A stretch of DNA of 64,000 nucleotides, from assembly GCA_031291035.1 (NCBI GenBank), contig JAISLI010000024.1:23641-87640 (forward strand). Reading direction: 5' to 3'. The DNA is from Desulfovibrio sp. (GTDB lineage: Bacteria > Desulfobacterota > Desulfovibrionia > Desulfovibrionales > Desulfovibrionaceae). Shown here in pieces: positions 1 through 8,895 of the stretch; positions within the stretch are counted from its first letter, which is position 1; each line of letters opens with the position of its first letter. The notes under the pieces are model-generated. The model did no database searches, had not been told where the DNA came from, and saw only the letters and a program-made list of their open reading frames with translations. The translations under genes were made by a program, and so were the position numbers.

Positions 1-328
1 AGGCGGTATAAAAAAAAGCCGCCGCGATACCCGTGCGCCCGAACTGCTGCAACTGCCACTGCCAGAGCAGCACCGCCGGAGCGATGCCGAAGGCCGCCAG
101 ATCCGCCAGGGAGTCATAGTGGATGCCGAACTCGCTTGCCGTATTTGTGAGACGGGCCACCTTGCCGTCCAGTCCGTCCATGAGGGCGGCGAGGAGCAAA
201 CTCACGGCGGAGGTTTCGTACTGTCCCTGCGTGGCCCAGACCAGGGCCAGGAAGCCGAAAAACAGACTCATGGTCGTGATCATGTTGGGCAGAAGGTAAA
301 TGCCCTTTCCCGGTCGTTTTCTTTCCAT
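1..328 (-). CDS. pssA: CDP-diacylglycerol--serine O-phosphatidyltransferase, C-terminus outside window
   Basis: This enzyme makes phosphatidylserine from CDP-diacylglycerol and serine at the inner membrane. The translation begins MERKRPGKGIYLLPNMITT and carries the complete CDP-alcohol phosphotransferase signature D-x2-D-G-x2-A-R-x8-G-x3-D-x3-D, starting at about residue 51 (MDGLDGKVAR, then G, D and D at the expected spacing). Membrane segments surround the motif. The ATG at 328 lies 11 bases after the psd stop codon, so the two genes are co-transcribed and supply successive steps of phosphatidylethanolamine synthesis. Only about 109 codons are in the window; the gene runs off the left edge. 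An antisense-frame reading over the same bases is a shadow. Confidence 0.9.
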   Translation of the reverse strand, partial: MERKRPGKGIYLLPNMITTMSLFFGFLALVWATQGQYETSAVSLLLAALMDGLDGKVARLTNTASEFGIHYDSLADLAAFGIAPAVLLWQWQLQQFGRTGIAAAFFYTA

Positions 329-339
329 CGGTCTGTGTT

Positions 340-981
340 TCAATTTCTGCGCGCGATGACGGTCTGCCCCGCAACGACGCGTTCGCCGGGCTTTACTGCG
401 GGAGCATACCCGCGCGGCAGGTAAAGGTCAACCCGCGAGCCGAAGCGTATCATGCCGAAACGTTCCCCCCGGCCAAGAGTATCGCCCGCCTCCGCGCGGC
501 AGACAATACGCCTTGCGACAAGTCCGGCTATCTGCACAATGGTCCAGAAAATTCCGTCGGTATCGCGCAGTTTGCAGACGCACCGCTCGTTGTCCACAGA
601 TGCCTTGTCGAGGGAGGCATTGAGGAACTTTCCGGGCCGGTAGCGTATCTCCTCCACCACTCCGGCCACAGGGGCGCGATTGACATGCACGTTGAAAACA
701 TTCATGAAGATGCCGACGCAGAGCCGATTCTCTCCGTCCGCGGGATCCCGGCGTTCGACGATGTGCAGTACGCGGCCGTCCGCCGGGCTGACGGCCAGCC
801 CCGGCTCCCGGGGCACAACGCGCTCCGGATCGCGAAAAAAGTACAGGCTGAAAGCGCAGGCCGCCAAAAAAATCACGGCCGGAATTTCAAAATCCGCAAA
901 GGCGCAAACCTCGGAGGCAAGCGCGGTCAGGCCGATGAAGGGCCAGCCTTCGGGGGCAATGCCGATATTGGGCTTGTGCAT
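340..981 (-). CDS. psd: Phosphatidylserine decarboxylase (short, pyruvoyl-type)
   Basis: Psd decarboxylates phosphatidylserine to phosphatidylethanolamine. At 213 residues it belongs to the short form rather than the ~300-residue E. coli form. A hydrophobic N-terminal segment (about residues 12-48) is followed by the conserved FFRDPER block, an [11 protein letters not shown] block with the family histidines, and a C-terminal [10 protein letters not shown]. Family knowledge puts self-cleavage between Gly181 and Ser182, with the serine becoming the pyruvoyl prosthetic group. It lies 33 bases after a diguanylate cyclase and 11 bases before pssA, all on the minus strand. Confidence 0.94.
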   Translation of the reverse strand: MHKPNIGIAPEGWPFIGLTALASEVCAFADFEIPAVIFLAACAFSLYFFRDPERVVPREPGLAVSPADGRVLHIVERRDPADGENRLCVGIFMNVFNVHVNRAPVAGVVEEIRYRPGKFLNASLDKASVDNERCVCKLRDTDGIFWTIVQIAGLVARRIVCRAEAGDTLGRGERFGMIRFGSRVDLYLPRGYAPAVKPGERVVAGQTVIARRN

Positions 982-1014
982 TATGACTCCTTACCGCAAT
1001 GACAACAAATTGCT

Positions 1015-2643
1015 CTATTTGCCGCCGGCGGCATCTTCAATTTTTTCGCCAATGCTTTCCCTGTGCAGGCAAATACGGTTGCGCCCGCTGTTTTTGGCCT
1101 GATAAAGCGCCTTGTCCGCCCGCTGCACCAGCTCTCCGCGGGAAACGGAATCATCCTTGCGGGCGACAGCCACGCCGATGCTGATGGTGACACAGGACGA
1201 AACGGTGGAGGAAGGATGCGGCATCCGCAAGGCTTGCACCTTGTCCTTCATGCGCTTTGCCACGGCAAGAGCCTGTCCGGTGGTGACATTTTCCAGAATT
1301 ACGGCGAATTCCTCGCCTCCGTAGCGAAAAAGCGCGTCGGAAGTGCGGAAGAGCGTGGACTGCATTGCGGAAGCCAGCACGACAAGGCAATCGTCACCGG
1401 CTTTATGCCCCAGCGTGTCATTGTATTTTTTAAACAGATCCACGTCAATCATAAGTATGCCCAAGGATTGGCCCCGATGCTCCCTCGCAAGGCGATTGTC
1501 GAAATTGCGCCGGTTGGCGACGCCGGTGAGGGCGTCCCTCATGCTCATGTCCTCAAACTTTGTTTTCTCCCGGGCCAATTTGTCGGAATACTCCGCCATA
1601 TCCGACAGATAGCCGTCCAGTTTCGAGACCATGTCAAGCAGTTGCTGTAACTCGGCGATGAGCGTGGACGGCAGCTCTCCGATCTTGCGACCGAGGTGCA
1701 TCATGCGCAATTTTTCCGCCGCCAGAGATATGGGGAGCAAAAGACAACCGCGCAACGCCAGAATGATGCCGGCCATAATGAGGACGGACGCGGCAATAGC
1801 CAGATAATAACTGTACTGTGCCAAGGTGGTCTCATTTTTCAGATCCCTGACGTTGTCCCGGATATTCTGAAATTCCGCCGCGACAGCCCCGTCGGCCAGA
1901 GAGCACAGATTTTCACTCAGGTTTTTCCAGATGACGCGGACAATTTCATCAGCTTCACGTTTGCTGTCAAAAGCCTGACGAAAAACCGCCAGTTCCTGCT
2001 CAAACCGCCGGCAATCATCTTTGTCCGCGGCCAGAGGGCCGCCGCACAAGGCCATGACCTCCCTGACAAAGGGTTGCGCGGGCAATACGGTCCCGGCGGT
2101 GTCGAACCGCGGGGTTTCCCGCATGTCATGCCCCCGGACGCGCACTATGTTTCCGCCGAAAGTCCGTAGCGCCGACAGGGAGGTTTGCAGGTTGCGCGCC
2201 TCGCCGCCGGCGCGTTCACGCAGGTCAAAAATCACGCGCACCCTGTGAAAAGCCGTCCGGGAGAATTCCTCCATCCCCGGAAAAGCTTCAAAGGCCAGTT
2301 CGGGGATGACCGTCTGAAGTTTCACTTTCGCCAGACTTCGCAGAGCAGGGTCTTCCGCCAGGCAGAGGATGTCAAGCTGCGCATGTATGACGTCAAGATT
2401 GTCCAGTGTGCGCCGGCTGTCCAGCATGCCGGGCAGAAGGCTGCTTTCCAGAGAATCAAGATAGCTCCTGATGCCGGCAAGGAGCATATACCCCACACCG
2501 GAAAACGGGGCCGTTATGCACAGAAAAAGGATTGTCAGGAGACACAGAAAGGTTTTTGCCCTGATATTCCTGCCCGACGGGACGATTGAAAAAATTTTGC
2601 TGGTGAGAGCGCTCATGGGGCTCTTGTAAAGGCGTTTCAGCAT
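1015..2643 (-). CDS. Membrane-anchored diguanylate cyclase (GGEEF)
   Basis: A 542-residue inner-membrane enzyme predicted to make cyclic di-GMP. There are two membrane segments (about 31-56 and 279-304) enclosing a ~220-residue periplasmic sensory region of no family I recognise. A short HAMP-like or coiled linker follows, then a GGDEF domain from about residue 369. The active-site loop is GGEEF at 442-446, the metal-binding Asp is in LMIDVD near 400, and an RxxD motif (RTSD, 433-436) five residues before GGEEF is an intact product-inhibition I-site. The catalytic machinery therefore looks functional. It is 27 bases downstream of a periplasmic binding protein, which may supply its input. Confidence 0.9.
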   Translation of the reverse strand: MLKRLYKSPMSALTSKIFSIVPSGRNIRAKTFLCLLTILFLCITAPFSGVGYMLLAGIRSYLDSLESSLLPGMLDSRRTLDNLDVIHAQLDILCLAEDPALRSLAKVKLQTVIPELAFEAFPGMEEFSRTAFHRVRVIFDLRERAGGEARNLQTSLSALRTFGGNIVRVRGHDMRETPRFDTAGTVLPAQPFVREVMALCGGPLAADKDDCRRFEQELAVFRQAFDSKREADEIVRVIWKNLSENLCSLADGAVAAEFQNIRDNVRDLKNETTLAQYSYYLAIAASVLIMAGIILALRGCLLLPISLAAEKLRMMHLGRKIGELPSTLIAELQQLLDMVSKLDGYLSDMAEYSDKLAREKTKFEDMSMRDALTGVANRRNFDNRLAREHRGQSLGILMIDVDLFKKYNDTLGHKAGDDCLVVLASAMQSTLFRTSDALFRYGGEEFAVILENVTTGQALAVAKRMKDKVQALRMPHPSSTVSSCVTISIGVAVARKDDSVSRGELVQRADKALYQAKNSGRNRICLHRESIGEKIEDAAGGK

Positions 2644-2670
2644 GGCTGTCCGGTGCGGCGCCGGCTCGGG

Positions 2671-3444
2671 TTAATACAACGTATGCGGGAACCAGGCACG
2701 ATTTATCCGGAGAAATATGCCGTTGTAGCGTATCTCCCGCAGGGCCCTGTCCACGGCGGCGCCGAGATCCCTGTCATTCTTCCGCGTGCCGATGCGATGC
2801 GAGGTGGAAAGCGCTCCAAGCGGCAGGGGATCGCCGATCATCTCAAACTGTCCGTCGGCTCCGGAAACAAGAAAGGCATAGGCCTGAAGGATGTTGACCA
2901 GCATCGCGTCCAGCTCTCCCCTCCGGAGGGCGGCAAAAATATTTTCCGCTTCACCCGCCACAACCGTATTGCGCGGCAAGGCGTCCGTTTCCTCCAGATA
3001 CCGCCGCGCGTCGCTCCCCGCGCACACGCCGATCCTCGCCGGCCCGCTCTCCTCCGTCCTGTCGGGCGGAATTCTGCCCACATAGACAAAACGCGCGTGA
3101 AAATAGGGAGCGGAAAAGTCCATATATTCCGCGTAGTCGGATGTCGCTGGCACGTCCATCACCAGGTCGAGGCGATCCTCGCGCAACTCCGCCAGCAAGC
3201 CGTCTGGCGGCAGCGCAAAAAATTCGCAACGGCGCTCCATGGCGACGCACAGGGCCCTGGCCATATCAATGTTGAAACCGCTGAAACCGCCCGCCTCATC
3301 CGTATAGGAAAAAGGCGGGCAACTGCGCTCCACGCCTACTTTGAGCGCCTGTTCCGCACGGACCCCGGCGGGGCGGCCGCAACAGAACATCAGGGCAAAC
3401 GCCGCCGGAAAGATGAAAAAATGTATCTTTTCAGTATACCGCAT
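2671..3444 (-). CDS. Periplasmic amino-acid-type solute-binding protein (family 3)
   Basis: 257 residues with a signal peptide (about 1-30, ending VRAEQA), then a bacterial extracellular solute-binding protein family 3 fold: ALKVGVERSCPPFSY at the mature N-terminus, GFNIDMARAL, and DLVMDVPATSDYAEYMDFSAPY. These match the first-lobe landmarks of polar amino-acid binding proteins. No ABC permease or ATPase gene is next to it; the following gene is a diguanylate cyclase. I infer a sensory role rather than, or besides, transport. The ligand cannot be read from sequence. The start has a weak ribosome site but fits the signal peptide and the upstream promoter. Confidence 0.82.
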   Translation of the reverse strand: MRYTEKIHFFIFPAAFALMFCCGRPAGVRAEQALKVGVERSCPPFSYTDEAGGFSGFNIDMARALCVAMERRCEFFALPPDGLLAELREDRLDLVMDVPATSDYAEYMDFSAPYFHARFVYVGRIPPDRTEESGPARIGVCAGSDARRYLEETDALPRNTVVAGEAENIFAALRRGELDAMLVNILQAYAFLVSGADGQFEMIGDPLPLGALSTSHRIGTRKNDRDLGAAVDRALREIRYNGIFLRINRAWFPHTLY

Positions 3445-3497
3445 AATTCCGCTTGCTGAAAAACGCCACGGAAGCCCATTCTGCTCAAACGTGCATC

Positions 3498-3526
3498 GTT
3501 TTATGTCGTTGGGCGAACATTGTCAA
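3498..3526 (-). promoter_or_regulatory. Sigma-70-type promoter for the binding protein-cyclase-psd-pssA run
   Basis: On the minus strand TTGACA (3526-3521) is followed after 17 bases by TAAAAC (3503-3498). It sits about 55 bases before the start codon at 3444. The -35 box is a perfect match and the spacing is ideal. Confidence 0.6.
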
Positions 3527-3593
3527 ATTGTTGTGAATGAAGTACTCTGGAGCGTGGAAAAAGTGTTGTTTCCAACTTTCTGAACAGGAAAAC

Positions 3594-4742
3594 ATGGACC
3601 CGATCACCCACGCCGCCTCCGGCGCTGTCGCCTTCCTGGCCCAAAAAGGGCGTCCCGCGCACCGCCTTGCCATGCCGCTGGCCGCTCTGGCGGCCGCTTC
3701 GCCCGATGCGGATATTTTTTTCGCATCCACCCCCCTGCAGTTTTTGCTGCTGCACCGGGGCATCACCCATTCCCTCGCGGCCTTGCCCGTCATGGGCCTG
3801 CTACTCGCCTGCGCAAGCCGCCCTTTCTGGCGGGCAGCCACGCCGGGGCGCTGGGGTTTCGCCAGAGTCTGGCTGTTCATGAGCGCCCTTGTGGGCCTCC
3901 ACATCTGGCTTGACGTCGTCACCACATACGGCACGATGATTTTTCTGCCCTTTTCCCACGAACGCGTGCGCCTGAACGGACTGTTCATTGTCGATCCCCT
4001 GCTCACCCTGCCTCTCCTCTGCGGACTGTTGTACGCCGCCAAAAGGGACTCCCGGGCCGCGGCGCTCGGGGCGTGCGCCTGGGTTTTCCTCTGGCCCGCC
4101 ATTTGCGTCGGTCTCAACTGTCTTCACACGGCAAACGTGAACGCCCGTCTGGCCGCGCAAGGACATCAGGCCCGGCGGGTGACGGTGCTGCCCGACGCGC
4201 TGTCGCCCCTGTTCTGGCGCGTGCTTTTTACGGAGATACGGGAACAGGGGGAAGGCGCCCCCCAGATCGTTTTTGAACAGGCCCTTGACGCTTTCGGGAG
4301 GGAGAGGCTCCCCGCGCGGGCATACAGGGGAATACCCGCCGCTTTGGCCGAAGATCTCGCGCGCGCCTCAACAGCCTGCAAATATTTTCTGGATTTTTCC
4401 ATACTGCCTGTAATGGCTCCTTTGCCCCCGCAGGACGCTCCCGGACAGGGCCATGCCGGACGATTCACATCCGGCGCGCCGTCCGAAGGCTTCTGGCTTG
4501 TGCATGACCTGCGTTTCGGCTCTTCCCTCGCTTTTGTAAACAGGCTCATGGCCTTGCGTCCCAATGCCGGCATTCCCTTTCAGCTCATGGTGGAACTGGC
4601 GCGGGACAAGTCCTCGAAATCCGGCCTTGCCCTCACGCGCGAGCGCCTGCGCTTTTCCGACTCCGGACGGGATTCGGGCTGGCGGAAACCGCGCCCCCCC
4701 AGCCTGCCGTCCTTCGGGGCATGGCTTACGGGATTGCGATAG
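3594..4742 (+). CDS. DUF457/YdjM-family membrane-bound predicted metal-dependent hydrolase
   Basis: 382 residues. The chosen ATG at 3594 gives MDPITHAASGAVAFL and has AGGA seven bases upstream; an ATG 57 bases earlier adds residues without family features. The N-terminal half has several membrane segments and spaced polar motifs typical of this family: DPITH near the start, LLHRGITHSL near residue 50, and HIWLDVVTTYGT near residue 105. These His and Asp residues are the predicted metal ligands. The C-terminal half is soluble. Substrate and physiological role are unknown for the family. The next gene starts at the base after its stop codon. Confidence 0.75.
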   Translation: MDPITHAASGAVAFLAQKGRPAHRLAMPLAALAAASPDADIFFASTPLQFLLLHRGITHSLAALPVMGLLLACASRPFWRAATPGRWGFARVWLFMSALVGLHIWLDVVTTYGTMIFLPFSHERVRLNGLFIVDPLLTLPLLCGLLYAAKRDSRAAALGACAWVFLWPAICVGLNCLHTANVNARLAAQGHQARRVTVLPDALSPLFWRVLFTEIREQGEGAPQIVFEQALDAFGRERLPARAYRGIPAALAEDLARASTACKYFLDFSILPVMAPLPPQDAPGQGHAGRFTSGAPSEGFWLVHDLRFGSSLAFVNRLMALRPNAGIPFQLMVELARDKSSKSGLALTRERLRFSDSGRDSGWRKPRPPSLPSFGAWLTGLR

Positions 4743-5156
4743 ATGCCGAGGATTCCGGTCTTCGCCCTGTTGCTTCACCTCCTTGTCCCGGCGGCCGCAA
4801 CGGCCCAACACCCCGCTGAAGCAACGGAACTGTGGACGGGAAGTCTCTTTACCTCCACCTACAGGGTGGGCCTGTGCTTTTCCCCCCGGGGAACAGTCCG
4901 CGGCGTTCTGCGTCTGCGACTGAAAAACGGCAAGGTTGACGTGTACCATATCGCGGGCGTCACAGACGGCAATAAAATTGAGGCTTCCCACTCTTCCGGG
5001 CATAAATTCACAGGAAGACTTGTGTCTCCGGACAGGGTGGAAGGGGTGATTGCCCTCAAAAACGGCATAAAAATCGAACTCGACGGCAAACGCGAGCACA
5101 ACGCCCTTCTGATTCCGGAAGACTGCGCCCCGCCTGAAGAAAACTACAGCAATTAG
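4743..5156 (+). CDS. Small secreted hypothetical protein
   Basis: 137 residues with a clear signal peptide (MPRIPVFALLLHLLVPAAATA, cleavage near 21-22). The mature part is rich in beta-type alternation (RGVLRLRLKNGKVDVYHIAG, IALKNGIKIELDG), suggesting a small periplasmic beta-barrel or sandwich. No domain is recognised. The ATG directly follows the TAG of the DUF457 gene, so the pair is almost certainly translated from one transcript and may act together at the envelope. Confidence 0.65.
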   Translation: MPRIPVFALLLHLLVPAAATAQHPAEATELWTGSLFTSTYRVGLCFSPRGTVRGVLRLRLKNGKVDVYHIAGVTDGNKIEASHSSGHKFTGRLVSPDRVEGVIALKNGIKIELDGKREHNALLIPEDCAPPEENYSN

Positions 5157-5204
5157 AACAGGTTCACTTTAAGATTGTCGATGGGTTATCTGTTACCCAC
5201 TCTA

Positions 5205-5411
5205 TTATTTTTTGAATGTCCTCAGACCGCAATGGAAATCTTTTGCCGGGCACTTGAAGAGCACCCTGCCGATAAATGGGAGGATCGGATTATCGGCCAC
5301 AACGATCTCCGCATCTATGCCGCGCGTTTCAATCCAAGCTTTTGTTCTTGCAAGATAAAAGGACAGCGTTTCAGCCTCATTGAGACAGGGCATCAGAATA
5401 GTAAGTGTCAT
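5205..5411 (-). pseudogene. Remnant of a family 2 glycosyltransferase with a large internal deletion
   Basis: The 68-codon frame opens like a dolichol-phosphate-mannose-synthase-type GT2 enzyme (MTLTILMPCLNEAETLSFYL, then DAEIVVADN) and jumps straight to a block that normally lies some 90 residues later (NPILPFIGRVLFKCPAKDFHCGLR). The GSTDGS, DxD and acceptor regions between them are gone, as is everything after TFKK. The frame is kept across the join, which falls at an Asn codon shared by both flanks. It cannot be catalytic; I call it a deletion remnant. Confidence 0.75.
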
Positions 5412-5803
5412 TATTTAACCCTTCGGCCAAAGAACAATGCAACGTACCCGCCCGGCGGAAACGAAAGAAGCAAGCGACGGCAAAGCAAAATATCCGGGCC
5501 GGGATGCGCCGCTGTTTTGGAACGTACTGTATTCAGGGAAGATTGCTTCAGGCTGGAGCAATAATGAGAGGGGATGACGGTGCGGTTGAAAAACGAAAAG
5601 CCGCGCGACAAGTCACACAGGGAGTATCCATGACCGATTGCGGGGCAAAAGGCAAGAATTTTTTCTCAACGACAGCATACTTTCCTTGTGGACGCGCATA
5701 CCCGCATAGAGTATCTTTTTCAGATGTCGCGGATTGCGGCAATACCGACGGGTGCCGTCAACCGCGATTCCGGATTTTCAATTCAGATTCAGGCAAGGTT
5801 TTA
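5412..5803 (+). other. Gene-free region upstream of typA
   Basis: About 390 bases. An open frame runs through it into typA, but its residues resemble no protein and typA homologues start at 5804. I see no strong promoter here, although one for typA must be present (TTGTGG-17-GAGTAT at about 5683-5711 is only a weak candidate). Confidence 0.4.
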
Positions 5804-7630
5804 ATGCGACACAACACTTCACTCAGAAATGTGGCGATCATCGCCCATGTGGATCATGGCAAAACAACGCTGGTTGACGCGATGTTCAGGCAAAGCGGCG
5901 TGTTTCGCGCCGGTCAGCGTGTGGATGACCGCGTGATGGACAATATGGATCTGGAACGCGAGCGCGGTATAACCATAGCCGCGAAAAATTGCGCCGTTAC
6001 CTGGCAGGGAGTGAAAATCAACATCATTGACACGCCCGGCCATGCGGATTTCGGCGGCGAGGTGGAGCGCGCGCTCTTTATGGCAAGCGGCGCCATTTTA
6101 CTCGTCGATGCGTCCGAGGGGCCTCTGCCGCAGACGCGTTTTGTGCTGGGCAAAACTCTGGCGGCGGGGCTGCCGGTGCTGGTGGTGATCAACAAAATTG
6201 ACCGCAAGGACGCCCGGCCGGTGGAAGTTCTTGACGAAATTTATGATCTGTTTATTGATTTGGGAGCCAACGAGGGCCAGCTGGAATTTCCCGTTTTGTA
6301 CGCCATCGGCCGTGACGGTGTCGCCATGACAAGCCCTGACGACGCGCGCGCGGATCTGGCCCCGCTTTTCCGGACGATTCTGGAATACATTCCCGGTCCG
6401 GCCCATGAACCCGGCGAGCCGTTCCAGATGTTGGTGGCTGATCTGGATTATTCCGATTATCTGGGCCGATTGGCCATAGGCAGGATTGTGCACGGCAGTG
6501 TGGCCGCAAGGGAAAGTCTTGTCTGTATGCGCGAAGGCGGCGGGGTCGCTCCCCTGCGCGTCACCAAGCTGCAGGTTTATGACGGTTTGCGGCTCAAGGA
6601 AGTGCCCTCGGCGGAGCCGGGCGATATTGTCGTTCTGGCGGGCATTGAGGATGTCGCCATCGGCGACACCGTTTGTACGCGGGAAAACCCGAAGGCCCTG
6701 CCGCGCATCCGGGTGGACGAACCTACGGTCGCCATGCGTTTCGGCATCAACACTTCCCCTCTGGCCGGACGCGAGGGCAAGATTGTGCAAAGCAGGGTCA
6801 TTGAGGATCGCCTGAACAGGGAAAGTCTGCGTAATGTCGCTGTTTCCGTGGAACGGACAGAAGACAGGGACGCCTTTCTGGTAAAGGGGCGCGGCGAGTT
6901 TCAGATGGCCATACTTATTGAAACCATGAGGCGCGAAGGATTTGAGATGTCCGTGGGCCGGCCGCAAGTGATTTTGAAAAAAGACGCGGCCGGGGGAATA
7001 TTGGAGCCGGTCGAGCATTTATATGTGGATTGTGATGAAATGTTTACGGGCATTGTAACGGAAAAGCTGGCCCAGCGCAAAGGGCGCATGCTCAATTGCG
7101 TCAACAGCGGCACCGGGCGGGTGCGTCTGGAGTTTTCCGTGTCGTCGCGCGGGATTATCGGCTACCGTGACGAATTTTTAACGGATACAAAGGGCACGGG
7201 GATATTGAACTCCTATCTGGAAGGTTATGATTCCTGGCGCGGAGACTTCTCCACGCGTTTTTCAGGGTCCATTGTGGCGGACAGGGCCGGCACTGCGGTA
7301 GCCTATGCCTTGTTCAATCTGGAACCTCGGGGCACGCTTTTTGTGGCGCCGGGCGACCCTGTATATGAAGGCATGATTGTGGGGGAACACAATCGCGACA
7401 ACGATATCGACGTGAACCCGACGAAGGAAAAAAAGCTGACAAATTTGCGCGCCGCGGGAAAGGACGAAAATGTCATCCTGACCCCGGTGAAAAAAATGAC
7501 GATGGAGTATGCCCTGCATTTCGTGCGCGAGGATGAACTGGTGGAAGTGACGCCGCAGTCCATACGCCTCAGAAAAGCTGAACTTTCCGCGCACAGGCGA
7601 TATTCCGGTTCCCGTTTGAAAATGCGTTAG
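5804..7630 (+). CDS. typA: Ribosome-associated GTPase TypA/BipA
   Basis: 608 residues, the normal family length when started at ATG 5804 (MRHNTSLRNVAIIAHVDH), which has AAGG six bases upstream. TypA is a translational GTPase of the EF-G type that binds the ribosome and helps 50S assembly and stress or low-temperature growth. The P-loop AHVDHGKTT, switch II DTPGHADFGGEVER and NKID are all present. Domains II and III and the TypA-specific C-terminal domain (RGTLFVAPGDPVYEGMIVGE, near residue 510-530) follow. No damage is seen. Confidence 0.95.
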   Translation: MRHNTSLRNVAIIAHVDHGKTTLVDAMFRQSGVFRAGQRVDDRVMDNMDLERERGITIAAKNCAVTWQGVKINIIDTPGHADFGGEVERALFMASGAILLVDASEGPLPQTRFVLGKTLAAGLPVLVVINKIDRKDARPVEVLDEIYDLFIDLGANEGQLEFPVLYAIGRDGVAMTSPDDARADLAPLFRTILEYIPGPAHEPGEPFQMLVADLDYSDYLGRLAIGRIVHGSVAARESLVCMREGGGVAPLRVTKLQVYDGLRLKEVPSAEPGDIVVLAGIEDVAIGDTVCTRENPKALPRIRVDEPTVAMRFGINTSPLAGREGKIVQSRVIEDRLNRESLRNVAVSVERTEDRDAFLVKGRGEFQMAILIETMRREGFEMSVGRPQVILKKDAAGGILEPVEHLYVDCDEMFTGIVTEKLAQRKGRMLNCVNSGTGRVRLEFSVSSRGIIGYRDEFLTDTKGTGILNSYLEGYDSWRGDFSTRFSGSIVADRAGTAVAYALFNLEPRGTLFVAPGDPVYEGMIVGEHNRDNDIDVNPTKEKKLTNLRAAGKDENVILTPVKKMTMEYALHFVREDELVEVTPQSIRLRKAELSAHRRYSGSRLKMR

Positions 7631-7640
7631 CCACCTGCAG

Positions 7641-7662
7641 GGATTTTTCCGCAGAAAAATCC
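7641..7662 (+). terminator. Possible hairpin after typA
   Basis: GGATTTTT (7641-7648) pairs perfectly with AAAAATCC (7655-7662) just after the typA stop. There is no following T-run, so intrinsic termination is uncertain. Confidence 0.3.
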
Positions 7663-7778
7663 TGTGCCAATTCAGTTTGTTCCGCATTATTTCCGGGCTG
7701 GGAAAAATTGCGATAAAAAATAGACGGCTGCCTGGCATGATGTTCATGCGCCGGCAGGCAAAGAAGCATGAGGTCGGC

Positions 7779-8858
7779 ATGTTTTTTCCGCGCAACGCCC
7801 GCGTGTTTTCTGTAATCCTGATCGGGGCCTCGCTGTGCTGCGTTTTGTTTTTCCTGGCCCGCGCTTCCGCCGCTTCGCCGCAAGCCGCGCGGAACGGCCG
7901 GGCGTTGCGAGTTGCCCTGCTGCTGGAGCATGAGGACGATCAGAGTTGGAGTGCTCTGTTGCGCCGCGGGCTTGACCGGGCCGGACAGGAATTCTCCCTG
8001 CATGTGGAAGTTTTGAAAGCTTCTTCCGGGGAAGAACAAACATCCCTGTTCCGCAAGGCGGCCGGCGAATTTGATCTTGTCCTGGTCGGCTCCGCGCGTT
8101 TCCACGAAATTTTGCGCGACAATGCCGCCAATTACCGCAGAACGCTTTTTGGCTGCGTGGACGCGGGCATTCGCGCGCCCAATGTTATGTGTGTCACCTT
8201 CGCGGATGAACAGGGCGCCTATCTCGCAGGGGCCGCCGCGGCGATGCTGCCGGCGCGGCGCGGCCTGTCCGGCGTAAACGGCGGAAAAACTCTCGGCTGG
8301 CTGGCAGGAGAGGACACATCGGCACAGCGCTCTCTCCTGAACGGTTTTACAGAGGGGGCGCGTCTCATTGATCCGGAAACGCGCGTCATCAACGGAATAA
8401 GCGGTTCTTCCAACGGCGAGGGCCGTGCGGGTGAAGAAACCCGGCGTCTTCTGGAGCAGGGCGCAGAGGTCATCGTCCTCGCCGCCGGCAGGGGCAACAT
8501 TCCGGCCCTTGAGCTTGTGCGCGAAAGGGGCGTCTATATTGTCGGGCTGGATGAAAATCAGGCATCCGTTCCGCCGGGCAGGGCGCTGACCTCCATCATA
8601 AGACGGGCGGACAAAGCCGTGTACGATATCATCTCCCTGGCGGCGGCAGGGCGTTTTCGCGGCGGGGAGATTGTTGTGTACGACCTGAAAAACAGGGGCG
8701 TTGACATAGCGGACGTGTTCAACGGCGCACCGGGGCCGGAACGACGGCCCCTGCTAGAGGATGTCCGGCGTCGCATCGGAGAATTGCGCGAGGAAATTTC
8801 CAGCGGCGGCATCCGCGTACAATCACTGCGTGACAGAACATTGTGCGACTGCCTCTGA
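7779..8858 (+). CDS. BMP/PnrA-like periplasmic binding protein
   Basis: 359 residues from ATG 7779, chosen because GAGG lies five bases upstream and the signal peptide follows (FSVILIGASLCCVLFFLARA). Upstream in-frame ATGs would add a charged leader. The mature protein resembles the basic membrane protein (PnrA) substrate-binding family: LRVALLLEHEDDQSWSALLR, FDLVLVGSARF, a FADEQGAYLAGAAAAML block, and an IVGLDENQASVPPG block close to the hinge. PnrA relatives bind nucleosides; the ligand here is not certain. There is no permease beside it. The frame stays open to an ordinary C-terminus and the gene converges on 8896-9387. Confidence 0.72.
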   Translation: MFFPRNARVFSVILIGASLCCVLFFLARASAASPQAARNGRALRVALLLEHEDDQSWSALLRRGLDRAGQEFSLHVEVLKASSGEEQTSLFRKAAGEFDLVLVGSARFHEILRDNAANYRRTLFGCVDAGIRAPNVMCVTFADEQGAYLAGAAAAMLPARRGLSGVNGGKTLGWLAGEDTSAQRSLLNGFTEGARLIDPETRVINGISGSSNGEGRAGEETRRLLEQGAEVIVLAAGRGNIPALELVRERGVYIVGLDENQASVPPGRALTSIIRRADKAVYDIISLAAAGRFRGGEIVVYDLKNRGVDIADVFNGAPGPERRPLLEDVRRRIGELREEISSGGIRVQSLRDRTLCDCL

Positions 8859-8895
8859 CTCCGCGCTATGGAGCGATTCACGCCGGGAAGCGAAG

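Noticed and set aside
5405..5803. 133-codon N-terminal extension of typA
   Set aside because: It resembles no TypA protein; the family length and a ribosome site favour ATG 5804.
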